A stretch of 64,000 nt of DNA from Chryseolinea serpens (GCF_900129725.1 NZ_FQWQ01000001.1:2914001-2978000); one strand, 5' to 3'. Positions 28,201 through 36,687 are shown, counted from the first letter of the stretch. Program-made: numbers and translations. Notes: a model not told the origin generated them from the sequence alone.

Positions 28201-28721
28201 GTTTGTTCGCACGTCTGCACACCGGGTTCGAAGCGGATGGTGTAGCTCACATGTTGCTGCACCGCCTGGTTCAGGCTGACCAGCACGTCGATGGTGCGCA
28301 TCTTTCTCGCGGTCGGGTCCACTTTTTTTAGCCACTGCGAAAAAGCAGGGCCGGTCTCTGCGACTTCGAAATAAGGAAGCAATTCTTTCTTCAGCTGTGT
28401 GGTATACACGAAGGGGAATTCCTCCGCATAACTTTCAATAAAAAAATCAAAAGGATTGATCACGATGATCTCGGCGATCACCTCCACTTCAAATTCCAGC
28501 GCAGTGGTCTTTTCAGGGAACACCACACGCGCGAGAAAATTACCAAACGGATCCTGTTGCCAGTTGATGAAATGATTGCCGGGTTTCACCTTCAGCGAAT
28601 ACGATAGGATGGGTGTGCGGCAATGGGCTGCGGGACGCAAACGGAACGTGTGCGGCGAGAGGTTTACCGGGCGATCGTATTGATAGGAGGTCTGGTGCCG
28701 GATAGCAACTTTGATGGACAT
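25287..28721 (-). CDS. Transglutaminase / DUF2126 putative amidoligase, 1144 residues
   Basis: A large two-part protein. The first 90 or so residues are a transglutaminase N-terminal domain (IRHQTSYQYDRPVNLSPHTF). The catalytic core follows at about 165-250, with Cys in KSGSCRDSAWLL, His in DLHAWAEVYI and Asp in WIGLDPTSGLF. From about residue 280 to the end is DUF2126, annotated as a putative amidoligase; recognisable blocks are VRLTMGGEPTFVSVDDMEA, DGKHTGTGGGNHITIGGITP, LRRPDLLRSLITYWQHHPGL, GRLGILEFRAFDMPPNKQM. Length is normal for this fusion. It is the first gene of the three-gene unit and ends 13 bases before the ATP-grasp start. An inverted repeat just upstream (28723-28759) may be regulatory. 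Confidence 0.9.
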   Translation of the reverse strand: MSIKVAIRHQTSYQYDRPVNLSPHTFRLRPAAHCRTPILSYSLKVKPGNHFINWQQDPFGNFLARVVFPEKTTALEFEVEVIAEIIVINPFDFFIESYAEEFPFVYTTQLKKELLPYFEVAETGPAFSQWLKKVDPTARKMRTIDVLVSLNQAVQQHVSYTIRFEPGVQTCEQTLMLKSGSCRDSAWLLVQAFRQLGLAARFVSGYLIQLKADTKALDGPSGTEHDFTDLHAWAEVYIPGAGWIGLDPTSGLFAGEGHIPLCCTPDPVSAAPVTGMTDVCEVTFAYKNEVFRIHEDPRVTQPYSEEQWANIMALGNKVEEDLQRGDVRLTMGGEPTFVSVDDMEAKEWNTAADGAHKRALGAQLIRRLKNTFGKGGLVHYGQGKWYPGEPLPRWQYTALWRNDGLPIWKNDALLDLEDNASSFTIKDVQNLAVEITRFLNIPAEHVHPALEDAFFFLWEESKVPVNVDPYKANLDDPLERRKLAELLVNGMATPAGYVIPLEWNHWNNQWLSCKWEFRSNHLVLIPGNSPIGLRLPLKSLLYTSPKRTQRPVERSTFESLPALANFHQHVQHRYFYEIEPGVLPKEFFATTVLDEEEPKDLKEKLEKKEVSKEPETTFDGYTVKTALCIELRDGKIYFFMPPLQYAEHYMDLLASIEAATEKLNLKVVIEGYECPRDNRLTKLGLSPDPGVLEVNIHPAKNWRELVNHYDILFEEARLSRLSSEKFMLDGKHTGTGGGNHITIGGITPSDSPLLRRPDLLRSLITYWQHHPGLSYLFSSQFIGPTSQAPRVDEGRQEMLYELEIAFSQIPEQGDVPFWLVDRIFRNLLIDITGNTHRAEFCIDKLYSPDSSTGRLGILEFRAFDMPPNKQMCIVQLLLLRSLVAWFWKTPYKRKLVRWGTALYDTFMLPHYVQQDLAEVTRDLAEAGYPFDLAWLDTFFEFRFPLHGKITLLDMELQLRMGIEPWHVLGEEAVSGGTARFVDSSVERIEVKVKNFNKDRYMITCNGTPVPLSETPVKGEFVAGVRYRAWSPPSALHPTLGKDVPLVFDIVDTWNNRAIGGCTYHVAHPGGRNYDTFPINAFEAEGRRISRFWSEGHTQGPVTPRETFVAGVGRYLEKNEIPRKFDPPAIKVSPEYPHTLDLRQF

Positions 28722-28722
28722 A

Positions 28723-28759
28723 AAAATGAAGTGAATTATTGTTAATAATACTTCATTTT
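28723..28759. promoter_or_regulatory. Inverted repeat upstream of the amidoligase cluster
   Basis: AAAATGAAGT (28723-28732) and ACTTCATTTT (28750-28759) are perfect 10-base arms around a 17-base AT-rich loop, starting 1 base upstream of the DUF2126 ATG. It could be a leader hairpin or an operator. The rest of the gap to 28892 shows nothing I recognise. Confidence 0.3.
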
Positions 28760-28892
28760 AAAACCAGATGCATGGTGTGGACGGCGATTGTTTAGGCCTT
28801 TCCAAACGATCTTCTTTTCAAACGATTGTGTTCAATACGTTCCGGCGGGCCCACCGACGTGAGACCAAAGATGGTAAAGACGAAGGGCGGCG

Positions 28893-30269
28893 CTATGCCT
28901 CGATGGCTTCGGTCACGATCTTGAGGCCGGCTTGCTGCATGGCGCCAAAACCACCGTAGACATTGATCAGGTCGGTGAAGCCATAGGTCTTCATCAGCGA
29001 GATGGCGGTCATGGAACGATAGCCTCCACCGCAATGCACGATGTAAGGTTTGTGTTTATCCAGCGTCGTTGTGATCGCCGGGAAATCCCCGAGCGGCAGG
29101 AAGGTTGCACCTTTGAGGTGGCTGACATCCCATTCGCCGTGTTTGCGTACATCGAGGACCTGGGCGCCCTGGTGCACTTCATGCTCCACGGCGTCGGCGG
29201 TGATGGAATGTACTTTGTCGAGCGTGCCATTGTAGGTGGTGATGCCACCATCGAGATAGCCCGCTACTTTTTCGTAGCCTACCCGGGCCAGGCGCAACAC
29301 GGTTTCGCTTTCTTTTCCGGGTTCGGTGATCAACACAAGGTCTTTGCGAATGTCTATGAGCGTCCCCACCCACACGGCAAACTGGCCATTGAGACCGATG
29401 TTGATGGCACCGGGGATAAATCCTTTTTCAAAAATGTCGGCGGGGCGGGTGTCGAGCAAGATGGCACCAGCGGCGACGGCTTTCTCGAGGGCTTGCTGTG
29501 AAAGGGGTGTGGTGTTGCCCGCAATCACGTCTTCGATGGGATCGTAGCCGCTTTTGTTGATGCGGGCGTCTTCGAAGAAATATTGGGGGGGCGGCAAGAT
29601 ACCCTCGGTCACTTTCGAAATGAAAGCCTCGCGGGACATGTCCTGTAGCGCGTAGTTGAATTTCTTTTGTTCGCCAATGGTGGAAAAGGTTTCCTTGCCG
29701 ATATTCTTTCCACATGCCGAACCGGGTCCGTGCGCCGGATATACCATGACGCTGTCGGGTAAGGTCTTTATTTTCCGCGTAAGCGAATCATACATGAGGC
29801 TGGCCAACTCTTCCTGGCTCATCACACCGTCCAGCAAATCGGGGCGGCCCACATCGCCGACAAATAGCGTGTCGCCGCTGAAGAGGGCATATTCCTTACC
29901 GTTTTTATCAAGAAGCAAATAGCAGGATGACTCCGGGGTGTGCCCTGGCGTGTGCAGTACGCGGATTTTTACCTCGCCCAGGAGAAATTCCTCGCCGTCT
30001 TTGGCATTGTACACTTCATAGTCCGTGTCGGCGCCGGGGCCGTAGATGATGGGGGCCTTTACTTTGCGCGACAGGTCGATGTGACCCGACACAAAATCGG
30101 CGTGAAAATGGGTCTCGAAAACATATTTGATCTTGGCACCTCTCCTTTCGGCCAGCTCCACATAGGGTTCGGTCTCCCGCAGGGGGTCGATAATGGCGGC
30201 TTCTCCATTGGATTCGATGTAGTAGGCGGCTTCGGCCAGGCAATTGGTGTAGAGCTGTTCGATGTACAT
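28893..30269 (-). CDS. Metallo-beta-lactamase-fold / double rhodanese sulfur enzyme
   Basis: A 458-residue protein: an N-terminal metallo-beta-lactamase domain (about 1-245) of the persulfide-dioxygenase/CstB-like type, then two rhodanese domains. The metal motif reads THFHADFVSGH, with Phe where many relatives have the last His; HTPGHTPESSCYLL and SGDTLFVGDVGRPDLL supply the other ligands. Rhodanese 1 (LLDTRPADIFEKGFIPGAIN) has LITEPGKE at the active loop and no Cys, so it is probably inactive. Rhodanese 2 has HCGGGYRS with Cys413. Likely role: oxidation or transfer of persulfide sulfur, protecting against sulfide; substrate is inferred from family. Confidence 0.87.
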   Translation of the reverse strand: MYIEQLYTNCLAEAAYYIESNGEAAIIDPLRETEPYVELAERRGAKIKYVFETHFHADFVSGHIDLSRKVKAPIIYGPGADTDYEVYNAKDGEEFLLGEVKIRVLHTPGHTPESSCYLLLDKNGKEYALFSGDTLFVGDVGRPDLLDGVMSQEELASLMYDSLTRKIKTLPDSVMVYPAHGPGSACGKNIGKETFSTIGEQKKFNYALQDMSREAFISKVTEGILPPPQYFFEDARINKSGYDPIEDVIAGNTTPLSQQALEKAVAAGAILLDTRPADIFEKGFIPGAINIGLNGQFAVWVGTLIDIRKDLVLITEPGKESETVLRLARVGYEKVAGYLDGGITTYNGTLDKVHSITADAVEHEVHQGAQVLDVRKHGEWDVSHLKGATFLPLGDFPAITTTLDKHKPYIVHCGGGYRSMTAISLMKTYGFTDLINVYGGFGAMQQAGLKIVTEAIEA

Positions 30270-30299
30270 GTTTCGCGATAAAAAGTTGAATGGGCGATG

Positions 30300-30330
30300 T
30301 AAGTTTATCTACCCTAAATCAGGGCACAAA
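30300..30330 (-). promoter_or_regulatory. Possible promoter of the beta-lactamase-fold/rhodanese gene
   Basis: On the minus strand TTTG (30330-30327), exactly 19 bases, then TAAACTTA (30307-30300), two bases off TANNTTTG. It overlaps one arm of an inverted repeat, AAATCAGGG (30316-30324) and CCCTGATTT (30345-30353), shared with the divergent WG-repeat gene. Confidence 0.35.
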
Positions 30331-30381
30331 GTTCACGAAAATTCCCCTGATTTCATTTTCTGGCCCTAACTTTACCGGCAG

Positions 30382-32505
30382 ATGAAGGGTGTGTATTGTT
30401 TTTTTTGGCTGGTGCTGACAACATTTTTCGCCGCCGCCAATGGGCTTAGTGTCTTCGAAGAGAACGGAAAAGTAGGTCTCCGCAACGAACAGGGCAAAAT
30501 CCTGATCCCTGCGCGCTATGAGGCCCTGGGCTGGAGCGATGGAAATTTCTCGACGCTTACCGCTGTTACCGGCTACAAACTCGATGGGAAATGGGGGCTT
30601 ATCTCGCTAGAAAACCACCTGGTGACCAAAGCCGAATTTGAAGACCTCTTCCCTGCCGATGCTTCGTTAGTCTACGCCCGCAAAAAATCTCCCATCTCGC
30701 TGCGCATTGTCTCCGGTTGCCTGATGGCATCCTCTGGCAAAGAAATCATTCCTTTCGAATACGATGGCATTGCCCTGTCGGGGATCCGCGCCGTGGTGTT
30801 TACCAAGGTGGGCAATCAATATCGCTATGGCCTGATCGACCTGGAGAACAAGACCATTATTCCCCAACAATATTATGCCATCCGCTCCATCGGCAGCCTG
30901 CGCTATGCGGTGGAGAATTTCGACAACAAGACTGCGCTCTTCACCGAAAGCGGAAAACAAGTGACGGGCTTCACCATCGACAGCCTCTCCCTTTTCAAAA
31001 AGAATTACGCCGTCATCTACCAGGGCATGCAGCAGGGTCTTATCGACCGCGAAGGGCAAGTGAAGTTGGAGCCGACGTATCGTGAGATCCGCCTCGAGGA
31101 CGATGGCACGGTGAAGGCGCGGCAAACCGACGAGTGGTTGTTCCTCGATGGGCAGAACAAATTGCAACAAAAAGTTCAGGCCGATTCCATCATAGCCTTG
31201 GGAAAGAATTTGCTGAAAGTGTGCACCGCCGGTCTCATCCAACTGGAAGATTATTCGCTCAAGCCTTTCTTTGCCTCCAACTTTTCTTCCCTGGGCAAAT
31301 TTGTGCGTGGCAAAGCCTTGTTCACAAAAGAAAAAAAATATGGCGTCATCGGTCAGGATGGAAAAATTCTGATCGAGGCGAAGTATGACAACCTGGTTGT
31401 CAATTATCCCTACTACATTTCAAACACCCGGCAGAACGGCAAAGACAATTGGATCGTGCTGGATTCGTTGGGGAAGCCCATTCACACCAAGCCGTACGAA
31501 CGCATTCATCCCTTCAACGGACAATTGTTCCCCGTCGTAGTCCGCAATTATTGGGGAGCGCTCGATCCCTCGGGCAAAGAGGTGATCGCCTGCACGTATG
31601 ATTCCATACTTCAACAACTGCATCAAAACCTGGTGGTGAAATTTCACAGCCAGTACGGCATCATCAATCAACATGAAGAGTGGCTGGTGACGCCACGACA
31701 AACCAAACTCAAACTGGTTTCCGCCGATCGCTATGTGGAAACCGCCGGCAAGAATACCTACCTCAAATCGTTTGACAACAACGTGATCTATTTTTCTGAA
31801 AATCCGATGGAGATCAACGAGCAGCGCATTGTTGAGCGGTTGCCGTCCGGCACCTCGTGGGAAGTGGATTTAAATGGGGTGATCGTGAACCGCCAGGTGC
31901 AACCCGAAGGCGCCGTCGAAAAAGTGTATCCGGAATCTGAGGGGCTCCGCGGCATCAAGAAGAATGGCCAATATGGTTTTGTGGATCCCCAGGGAAGGTT
32001 GCGTGTTGCCAATCGCTATGACGGCATCCAGGCCTTTAGCGAACAGCTGGCGGCGGTGAAGATCCGCGGCAAATGGGGATTCATCAGCCGCGAAGATAAA
32101 ATCATCATTCAACCCGTGTACGAAGAGGTGACGCCTTTTCAAAAAGGATTTTCGCTCGTGAAACAAAAAGGCTTGCAAGGGCTTATCGACATAAAAGGAA
32201 TTGTCATTTTGCCGCCACGGTATGAGTCCGTTACCATCCTGCCCCACGGCAACCTGCTGATCCGCCAGGACAAGCTCATGGGTCTCGCCGACAACACCGG
32301 CCGTGTCATCATCAATCCGAAATACCATTCGCTGCAGGACCTCAACAACAATTATGTCATCGTGGAGCGCGACGGGTTGTATGGGGTGATTACCCTTCAA
32401 GGGATCAGCACGGTGCCGCTGATGTACGACTACATCGTCTATGATCCCTACAACAATTCCTTCATCGCCCGGAAAAAATCCGAATGGCGGGCGGTGCCCT
32501 TATAA
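30382..32505 (+). CDS. WG-repeat protein, exported
   Basis: A 707-residue protein with a signal peptide (MKGVYCFFWLVLTTFFAAAN) followed by tandem WG-type repeats over nearly the whole length. Each is about 45-50 residues, built on 'KWGLI/F-x-x-x-G-K-x-I-I-x-P-x-Y-D-x-I'. Clear units include KVGLRNEQGKILIPARYEAL, KYGVIGQDGKILIEAKYDNL, QYGFVDPQGRLRVANRYDGI and KWGFISREDKIIIQPVYEEV. WG repeats are predicted beta-rich binding modules; no enzyme domain is attached. It is divergent from the rhodanese gene and 83 bases before the cyclase gene on the same strand. Function unknown; a periplasmic or surface binding role is inferred. Confidence 0.82.
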   Translation: MKGVYCFFWLVLTTFFAAANGLSVFEENGKVGLRNEQGKILIPARYEALGWSDGNFSTLTAVTGYKLDGKWGLISLENHLVTKAEFEDLFPADASLVYARKKSPISLRIVSGCLMASSGKEIIPFEYDGIALSGIRAVVFTKVGNQYRYGLIDLENKTIIPQQYYAIRSIGSLRYAVENFDNKTALFTESGKQVTGFTIDSLSLFKKNYAVIYQGMQQGLIDREGQVKLEPTYREIRLEDDGTVKARQTDEWLFLDGQNKLQQKVQADSIIALGKNLLKVCTAGLIQLEDYSLKPFFASNFSSLGKFVRGKALFTKEKKYGVIGQDGKILIEAKYDNLVVNYPYYISNTRQNGKDNWIVLDSLGKPIHTKPYERIHPFNGQLFPVVVRNYWGALDPSGKEVIACTYDSILQQLHQNLVVKFHSQYGIINQHEEWLVTPRQTKLKLVSADRYVETAGKNTYLKSFDNNVIYFSENPMEINEQRIVERLPSGTSWEVDLNGVIVNRQVQPEGAVEKVYPESEGLRGIKKNGQYGFVDPQGRLRVANRYDGIQAFSEQLAAVKIRGKWGFISREDKIIIQPVYEEVTPFQKGFSLVKQKGLQGLIDIKGIVILPPRYESVTILPHGNLLIRQDKLMGLADNTGRVIINPKYHSLQDLNNNYVIVERDGLYGVITLQGISTVPLMYDYIVYDPYNNSFIARKKSEWRAVPL

Positions 32506-32588
32506 TCTTCAAAAAATCAAACCGTAACGGACCTTTTCCGTTTTGTTTCCGTAGTTTGTCACATGGATCACTGCGAAACAAAATCGAT

Positions 32589-34493
32589 ATGCGTCAACTG
32601 GTAGCCATCATGTTTGCCGACATGGCGGGCTACACCGCCCTGATGCAGGAGAACGAACAATTGGCGCGGCAGAAACGCCACCGGCTGAAGAGCGTTCTCG
32701 AAAGCGCCGTGAACCTCCATCACGGAAAGATCATCCAATACTACGGCGACGGCTCCCTCAGCATTTTTTCCAGCGCCATCAACGCCGTGCAATGCGCCGT
32801 GACGATCCAGCAACAACTTCGCGAAGCGCCTGTGGTGGACCTCCGCATCGGCATTCACACCGGCGATGTCACCGTCGAAGATGGAGCCATCTATGGCGAC
32901 GGCGTGAACCTCGCCTCGCGTGTGGAATCGCTTGCCGTCCCGGGAAGCGTTTTCATCTCTGAAAAAGTGCACGACGAGATCCGCAACCAGGAGAACATCA
33001 CCTCCCACGAACTGGGTTATTTCGAATTGAAGAATGTGAAACTACCCGTGCGTATCTTCGCGATCGCCAGCGGCGGTCTGGTGATCCCATCGCGCGACGA
33101 GATCCGCGGCAAGACCAAGCGGCCCTCCAACCGCCTCGCCGTGTTGCCGTTCGTGAACATGAGTGCCGACCCGGAGAACGAATATTTCAGCGATGGCATC
33201 ACCGAAGAACTTCTCAACGCCCTCACCAAAGTGGACGGCCTGCAAGTGACGTCGCGCACCTCGGCCTATGCCTTCAAGGGCAAGAACGACGACATCCGCG
33301 ACATCGCCGTGAAGCTCAACGTCGACAAAGTGCTGGAAGGCAGCGTGCGCAAAGCCGGCAGCCGCGTGCGCATCACCGCCCAATTGATCAACGCCGCCGA
33401 CGGCTATCATCTCTGGAGTGAAACTTACGACCGCGACCTCACGGACATCTTCGAGGTGCAGGACGAGATCAGCGGCATCATTGCGAACAAGCTGCGCGAA
33501 AACCTTATCCGCGCACAACGGGAGAGCCAGGCATCGAAGGCACCCACCCAAAATATAGCCGCCTACACGGCCTACTTGCAAGGACTTCATTTCTACAACA
33601 AGACCACCCCAGCCGATCTGCGCAAGTCGATCGAACGCTTTGAAGAAGCGATCCAACTGGAGCCGGGCTATGCCCAAGCCTATGCCATGATCGCCACGGC
33701 CTACAGCCAACTTGGCGCCAGCGGACAGCTAACGCCTCACAAAGCTTTCGCGCTGGTGCACGAATACGCCGGCAAAGCGTTACAACTCGACAGTTCCATT
33801 GCCGAGATCTATATCGCCGAAGCAGGTGCTTATCTTTTCTATGAATGGAAATGGAAAGAAACCTATGAGGCATTGCAAAAAGCCCTTCACCTCAACCCCA
33901 GCGCGGCAGCGACCTATCCCTTGCTGGGCTACTATCATGTGCTGATGGGCGAGAAAGCCCAAGCCGTCAAAGCGCTGGAGGACGCCGTGAAGATCGATCC
34001 GCTATCGCCGGCCATCAACCATGCACTGGGAAATATGTACGTGTTTGCCGAGCGCTACGACGACGCCATTCGCCAGGCAAATAAATTGCTGGACCTGAAT
34101 ACGCACATCCGCCAGAACCTGGAATTGAAAGCCTGGGCCACGGGCATGAGAGGCGATTGGGAAGAAGCTTGCCATCTCTTTGAGGAAGTCTATCGTTTGA
34201 CAAACCATCCCTTGAAAGGTGTCATGGGCCTCGGGTATGCGTATGCAAAATTAGGCCAAACAGAAAAAGCGATGGAATGCATTCACAAAATGGAACAACG
34301 CCAACGCGAAGAACCCGACGTAGTGCTCGATGCAGATTTCGTGGCCGTTTGGTTTGCGATTGGCAACATGGATAAAGTTTTCTATTACATCAGCCAGTGC
34401 GTGGAGAAGCGGGCCGTGCCGGTGAATTTGTTTTTACAATACCCCGTGTTCAAAGGACTGGCGGGCGATCCCCGCCTCGAAGCCTTGAAATGA
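32589..34493 (+). CDS. Class III nucleotidyl cyclase / TolB-like / TPR fusion
   Basis: A 634-residue protein in three parts. Residues 1-175 or so form a class III cyclase domain: metal-binding Asp11 (MFADMAGYT) and Asp54 (QYYGDGSLSIF), and transition-state Asn and Arg in GDGVNLASRVE. The position that selects the base, four residues before Asp54, is Gln50 rather than the Lys of adenylate or Glu of guanylate cyclases. A FlgO/TolB-like domain follows (RLAVLPFVNMSADPENEYFS, then VLEGSVRKAGSRVRITAQLI), and at least six TPRs end the protein. The ATG at 32589 starts directly at the cyclase fold. No membrane segment is seen, so it is probably cytoplasmic. Product (cAMP or other) is uncertain. Confidence 0.85.
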   Translation: MRQLVAIMFADMAGYTALMQENEQLARQKRHRLKSVLESAVNLHHGKIIQYYGDGSLSIFSSAINAVQCAVTIQQQLREAPVVDLRIGIHTGDVTVEDGAIYGDGVNLASRVESLAVPGSVFISEKVHDEIRNQENITSHELGYFELKNVKLPVRIFAIASGGLVIPSRDEIRGKTKRPSNRLAVLPFVNMSADPENEYFSDGITEELLNALTKVDGLQVTSRTSAYAFKGKNDDIRDIAVKLNVDKVLEGSVRKAGSRVRITAQLINAADGYHLWSETYDRDLTDIFEVQDEISGIIANKLRENLIRAQRESQASKAPTQNIAAYTAYLQGLHFYNKTTPADLRKSIERFEEAIQLEPGYAQAYAMIATAYSQLGASGQLTPHKAFALVHEYAGKALQLDSSIAEIYIAEAGAYLFYEWKWKETYEALQKALHLNPSAAATYPLLGYYHVLMGEKAQAVKALEDAVKIDPLSPAINHALGNMYVFAERYDDAIRQANKLLDLNTHIRQNLELKAWATGMRGDWEEACHLFEEVYRLTNHPLKGVMGLGYAYAKLGQTEKAMECIHKMEQRQREEPDVVLDADFVAVWFAIGNMDKVFYYISQCVEKRAVPVNLFLQYPVFKGLAGDPRLEALK

Positions 34494-34511
34494 AATAATG
34501 CGAACGCCGCG

Positions 34512-35012
34512 TTATCCCACTTCAATTTTGCGCTGACGAACAACGTCGAGCACGATCACAAAGGCCCCAACCATGATGGAAACATCGGCCAGGTTGAAAA
34601 CGCCGGTCTGAAAAATCACAAAGTCAATGTGCAAAAAGTCCGTTACCGACCCATAGATCATACGGTCGTAAATATTACCAAGCCCTCCGCCGATAACGAA
34701 ACAAGTGCCAATGGTAGTCATGCGCGAAAGGTTCGTTCTTGTGAACACATAAAAACCCGTCAAGCCAAGCACGACCAGCGGAAGGATATTTAACAAAATG
34801 ATCCTCAGAAAAACTGGCAAAGCACTCCCCAGACTTAAAAACGCTCCCTTGTTCTCCACTTTCAAGAGTTTGAGGTGATCATTCACCAGACTCACCGTCT
34901 GATGGTCGCCCAACGAATTCCTGGCAATCGCCTTCGACACCTGATCACACCCCACATTCGACACGAGCACGACCAAGATTAACAGGATATTAAAAATTCG
35001 TTTCGCTTTCAT
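34512..35012 (-). CDS. lspA: Lipoprotein signal peptidase (signal peptidase II)
   Basis: A 166-residue four-helix inner-membrane aspartyl peptidase that removes signal peptides from diacylglyceryl-prolipoproteins. The family motifs are present: CDQVSKAIAR after helix 1, GGGLGNIYDRMIYGSVTDFLH with the first catalytic Asp, and FNLADVSIMVGAF with the second. The ATG at 35012 (MKAKRIFN) gives the usual length; a 9-residue longer form is possible. Its substrates would include the lipoproteins of the B12 island. Its 3' end is 18 bases from the convergent cyclase gene. Confidence 0.94.
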   Translation of the reverse strand: MKAKRIFNILLILVVLVSNVGCDQVSKAIARNSLGDHQTVSLVNDHLKLLKVENKGAFLSLGSALPVFLRIILLNILPLVVLGLTGFYVFTRTNLSRMTTIGTCFVIGGGLGNIYDRMIYGSVTDFLHIDFVIFQTGVFNLADVSIMVGAFVIVLDVVRQRKIEVG

Positions 35013-35092
35013 AATGCATGCATTTAACGACCAACCCATTTCAATTTAAAGACTTTACCTCGAAAAAAATAACACCCCATCACCCAAAAAAA

Positions 35093-35120
35093 ATTGCCGC
35101 ATCCCCAAGGACGCGGCAAT
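35093..35120 (-). terminator. Rho-independent terminator after floA
   Basis: On the minus strand a 12-bp stem capped by a TTGG tetraloop is followed by eight T. It lies about 90 bases after the floA stop and before lspA. Confidence 0.9.
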
Positions 35121-35210
35121 CTCTAAACCGGTGTCGAAATTCCTTTCAAGCGGCCCGGTTAATATCCCATTACCATTGTTGGCATTCCGCCAACAACACG
35201 GCTCAATCCT

Positions 35211-36206
35211 TTACGGCTGCTCTTTCTTCGGCGAACCCGTCGTTCCCTTTCCGGACCCGGAAATCGCCTGACGCATCTCCGTATCCGCCTGCACATTCTG
35301 CATTTTATAATAATCCATGATACCGAGGTTCCCATTCACAAACGCTGCAGCAATAGCCTTGGGAATTTCAGCCTCCGCCTCGATCACCTTCGCACGTGCC
35401 TCCTGCGCTTTCGCTTTCATTTCCTGATCCAACGCCACGGCCATCGCACGACGCTCTTCCGCACGCGCCTCTGCCACTTTCAAGTCGGCCGACGCCTGGT
35501 CAATTTGAAGTTTTGCGCCGATGTTAGCTCCAACATCCACGTCAGCAATATCAATAGAGAGAATTTCAAAAGCAGTTCCTGCGTCCAGCCCGCGCGATAG
35601 CACGAGTTTCGAAATTTTATCAGGGCTTTCCAGCACGTCCTTGTGCGACTTCGCCGAACCAATAGACGACACGATACCTTCACCTACACGAGCCAAAATA
35701 GTATCCTCACCGGCACCGCCCACCAACTGGGCAATGCTGGCACGCACCGTAACGCGGGCCACGGCAATGAGCTGAATACCATCCGAAGCTACAGCCGCAA
35801 CCTTCGGGGTGGTGATCACTTTGGGATTTACCGAGATCTGAACGGCTTGAAACACGTCGCGGCCGGCCAGGTCGATGGCGGTAGCTTGTTTAAAGCTCAG
35901 GCTGATGTTGGCCTTATCGGCCGAAATGAGGGCACGGATCACATTGGGCACATTTCCTCCAGCGAGGTAGTGGGTTTCCAATTCGTTGGAAGAAATTTTC
36001 AAACCGGCCTTCGTCGCCGTAATGAGCGAGTCCACCACAATGCGCGGCGGCACTTTGCGGATGCGCATAAAGATAAGTTCGAACAACCCAACCTTCACAC
36101 CCGAAAACAGGGCCGTGATCCAGAGGTTGACCGGAACAAAATAAAGAAACACAAAAAAGAGAATGATCCCGCCAAAGACCAGGATCAATAATGACGCAGC
36201 TTCCAT
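35211..36206 (-). CDS. floA: Flotillin-like protein FloA
   Basis: A 331-residue member of the FloA/UPF0365 family, SPFH-like scaffold proteins of membrane microdomains. An N-terminal hydrophobic hairpin ([20 protein letters not shown]) is followed by the SPFH part ([60 protein letters not shown]) and the coiled-coil Ala/Glu-rich tail ([20 protein letters not shown]). The last 20 residues are polar. It follows the NfeD-like gene by 13 bases, the usual nfeD-floA pairing, so both are probably made together. Confidence 0.93.
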   Translation of the reverse strand: MEAASLLILVFGGIILFFVFLYFVPVNLWITALFSGVKVGLFELIFMRIRKVPPRIVVDSLITATKAGLKISSNELETHYLAGGNVPNVIRALISADKANISLSFKQATAIDLAGRDVFQAVQISVNPKVITTPKVAAVASDGIQLIAVARVTVRASIAQLVGGAGEDTILARVGEGIVSSIGSAKSHKDVLESPDKISKLVLSRGLDAGTAFEILSIDIADVDVGANIGAKLQIDQASADLKVAEARAEERRAMAVALDQEMKAKAQEARAKVIEAEAEIPKAIAAAFVNGNLGIMDYYKMQNVQADTEMRQAISGSGKGTTGSPKKEQP

Positions 36207-36219
36207 GAGTATGTATTGA

Positions 36220-36687
36220 TTAGTTGATAGTTTCCACTGTAATTTGGTGTGACTCGATCTGAACGATCTTTACCTTTTCGCCTTGATTGATATAATTGCC
36301 GGAGGTTTTTACCTCGAAAGTCTTGTCGTGAAATTGCGCTTTCCCCATGGGCCGGAGGGTGGAGAGCGTGACGCCTTCATCGCCTATGTGCACCGTTGAC
36401 ATGATACCCTCATTTACCCGGCTGTCGATGGATGATTTTAGTGAGAAGCGTGTCCATGCGCCGGTGCGAAAACTGTAGAAAACGGCAACGACCAGGGAGG
36501 CAATGGTGACCATGAGGACGTAGAATCCAACCGTGCTTCCAAAATGCTGATAACTGATAACGACGCCGACAATCGAGAAGATCAAACCCAACAAGCCGAC
36601 GACCGTGGTGCCGGGAATAAAGATCAGCTCTGCAATGAGGAGCGCAATGCCTATTAAGAGGAGCGCTATAACAATTATCCACATCAT
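36220..36687 (-). CDS. NfeD-like membrane protein
   Basis: A 155-residue protein with three or four transmembrane segments in the first 80 residues ([60 protein letters not shown]) and a C-terminal OB-fold NfeD domain ([37 protein letters not shown]). It lacks the serine-protease part of long NfeD proteins. NfeD partners with flotillin-type scaffolds, matching its place directly before floA. The start is set at the MMW methionines just before helix 1; an upstream in-frame start would add 20 residues with no role. Confidence 0.88.
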   Translation of the reverse strand: MMWIIVIALLLIGIALLIAELIFIPGTTVVGLLGLIFSIVGVVISYQHFGSTVGFYVLMVTIASLVVAVFYSFRTGAWTRFSLKSSIDSRVNEGIMSTVHIGDEGVTLSTLRPMGKAQFHDKTFEVKTSGNYINQGEKVKIVQIESHQITVETIN

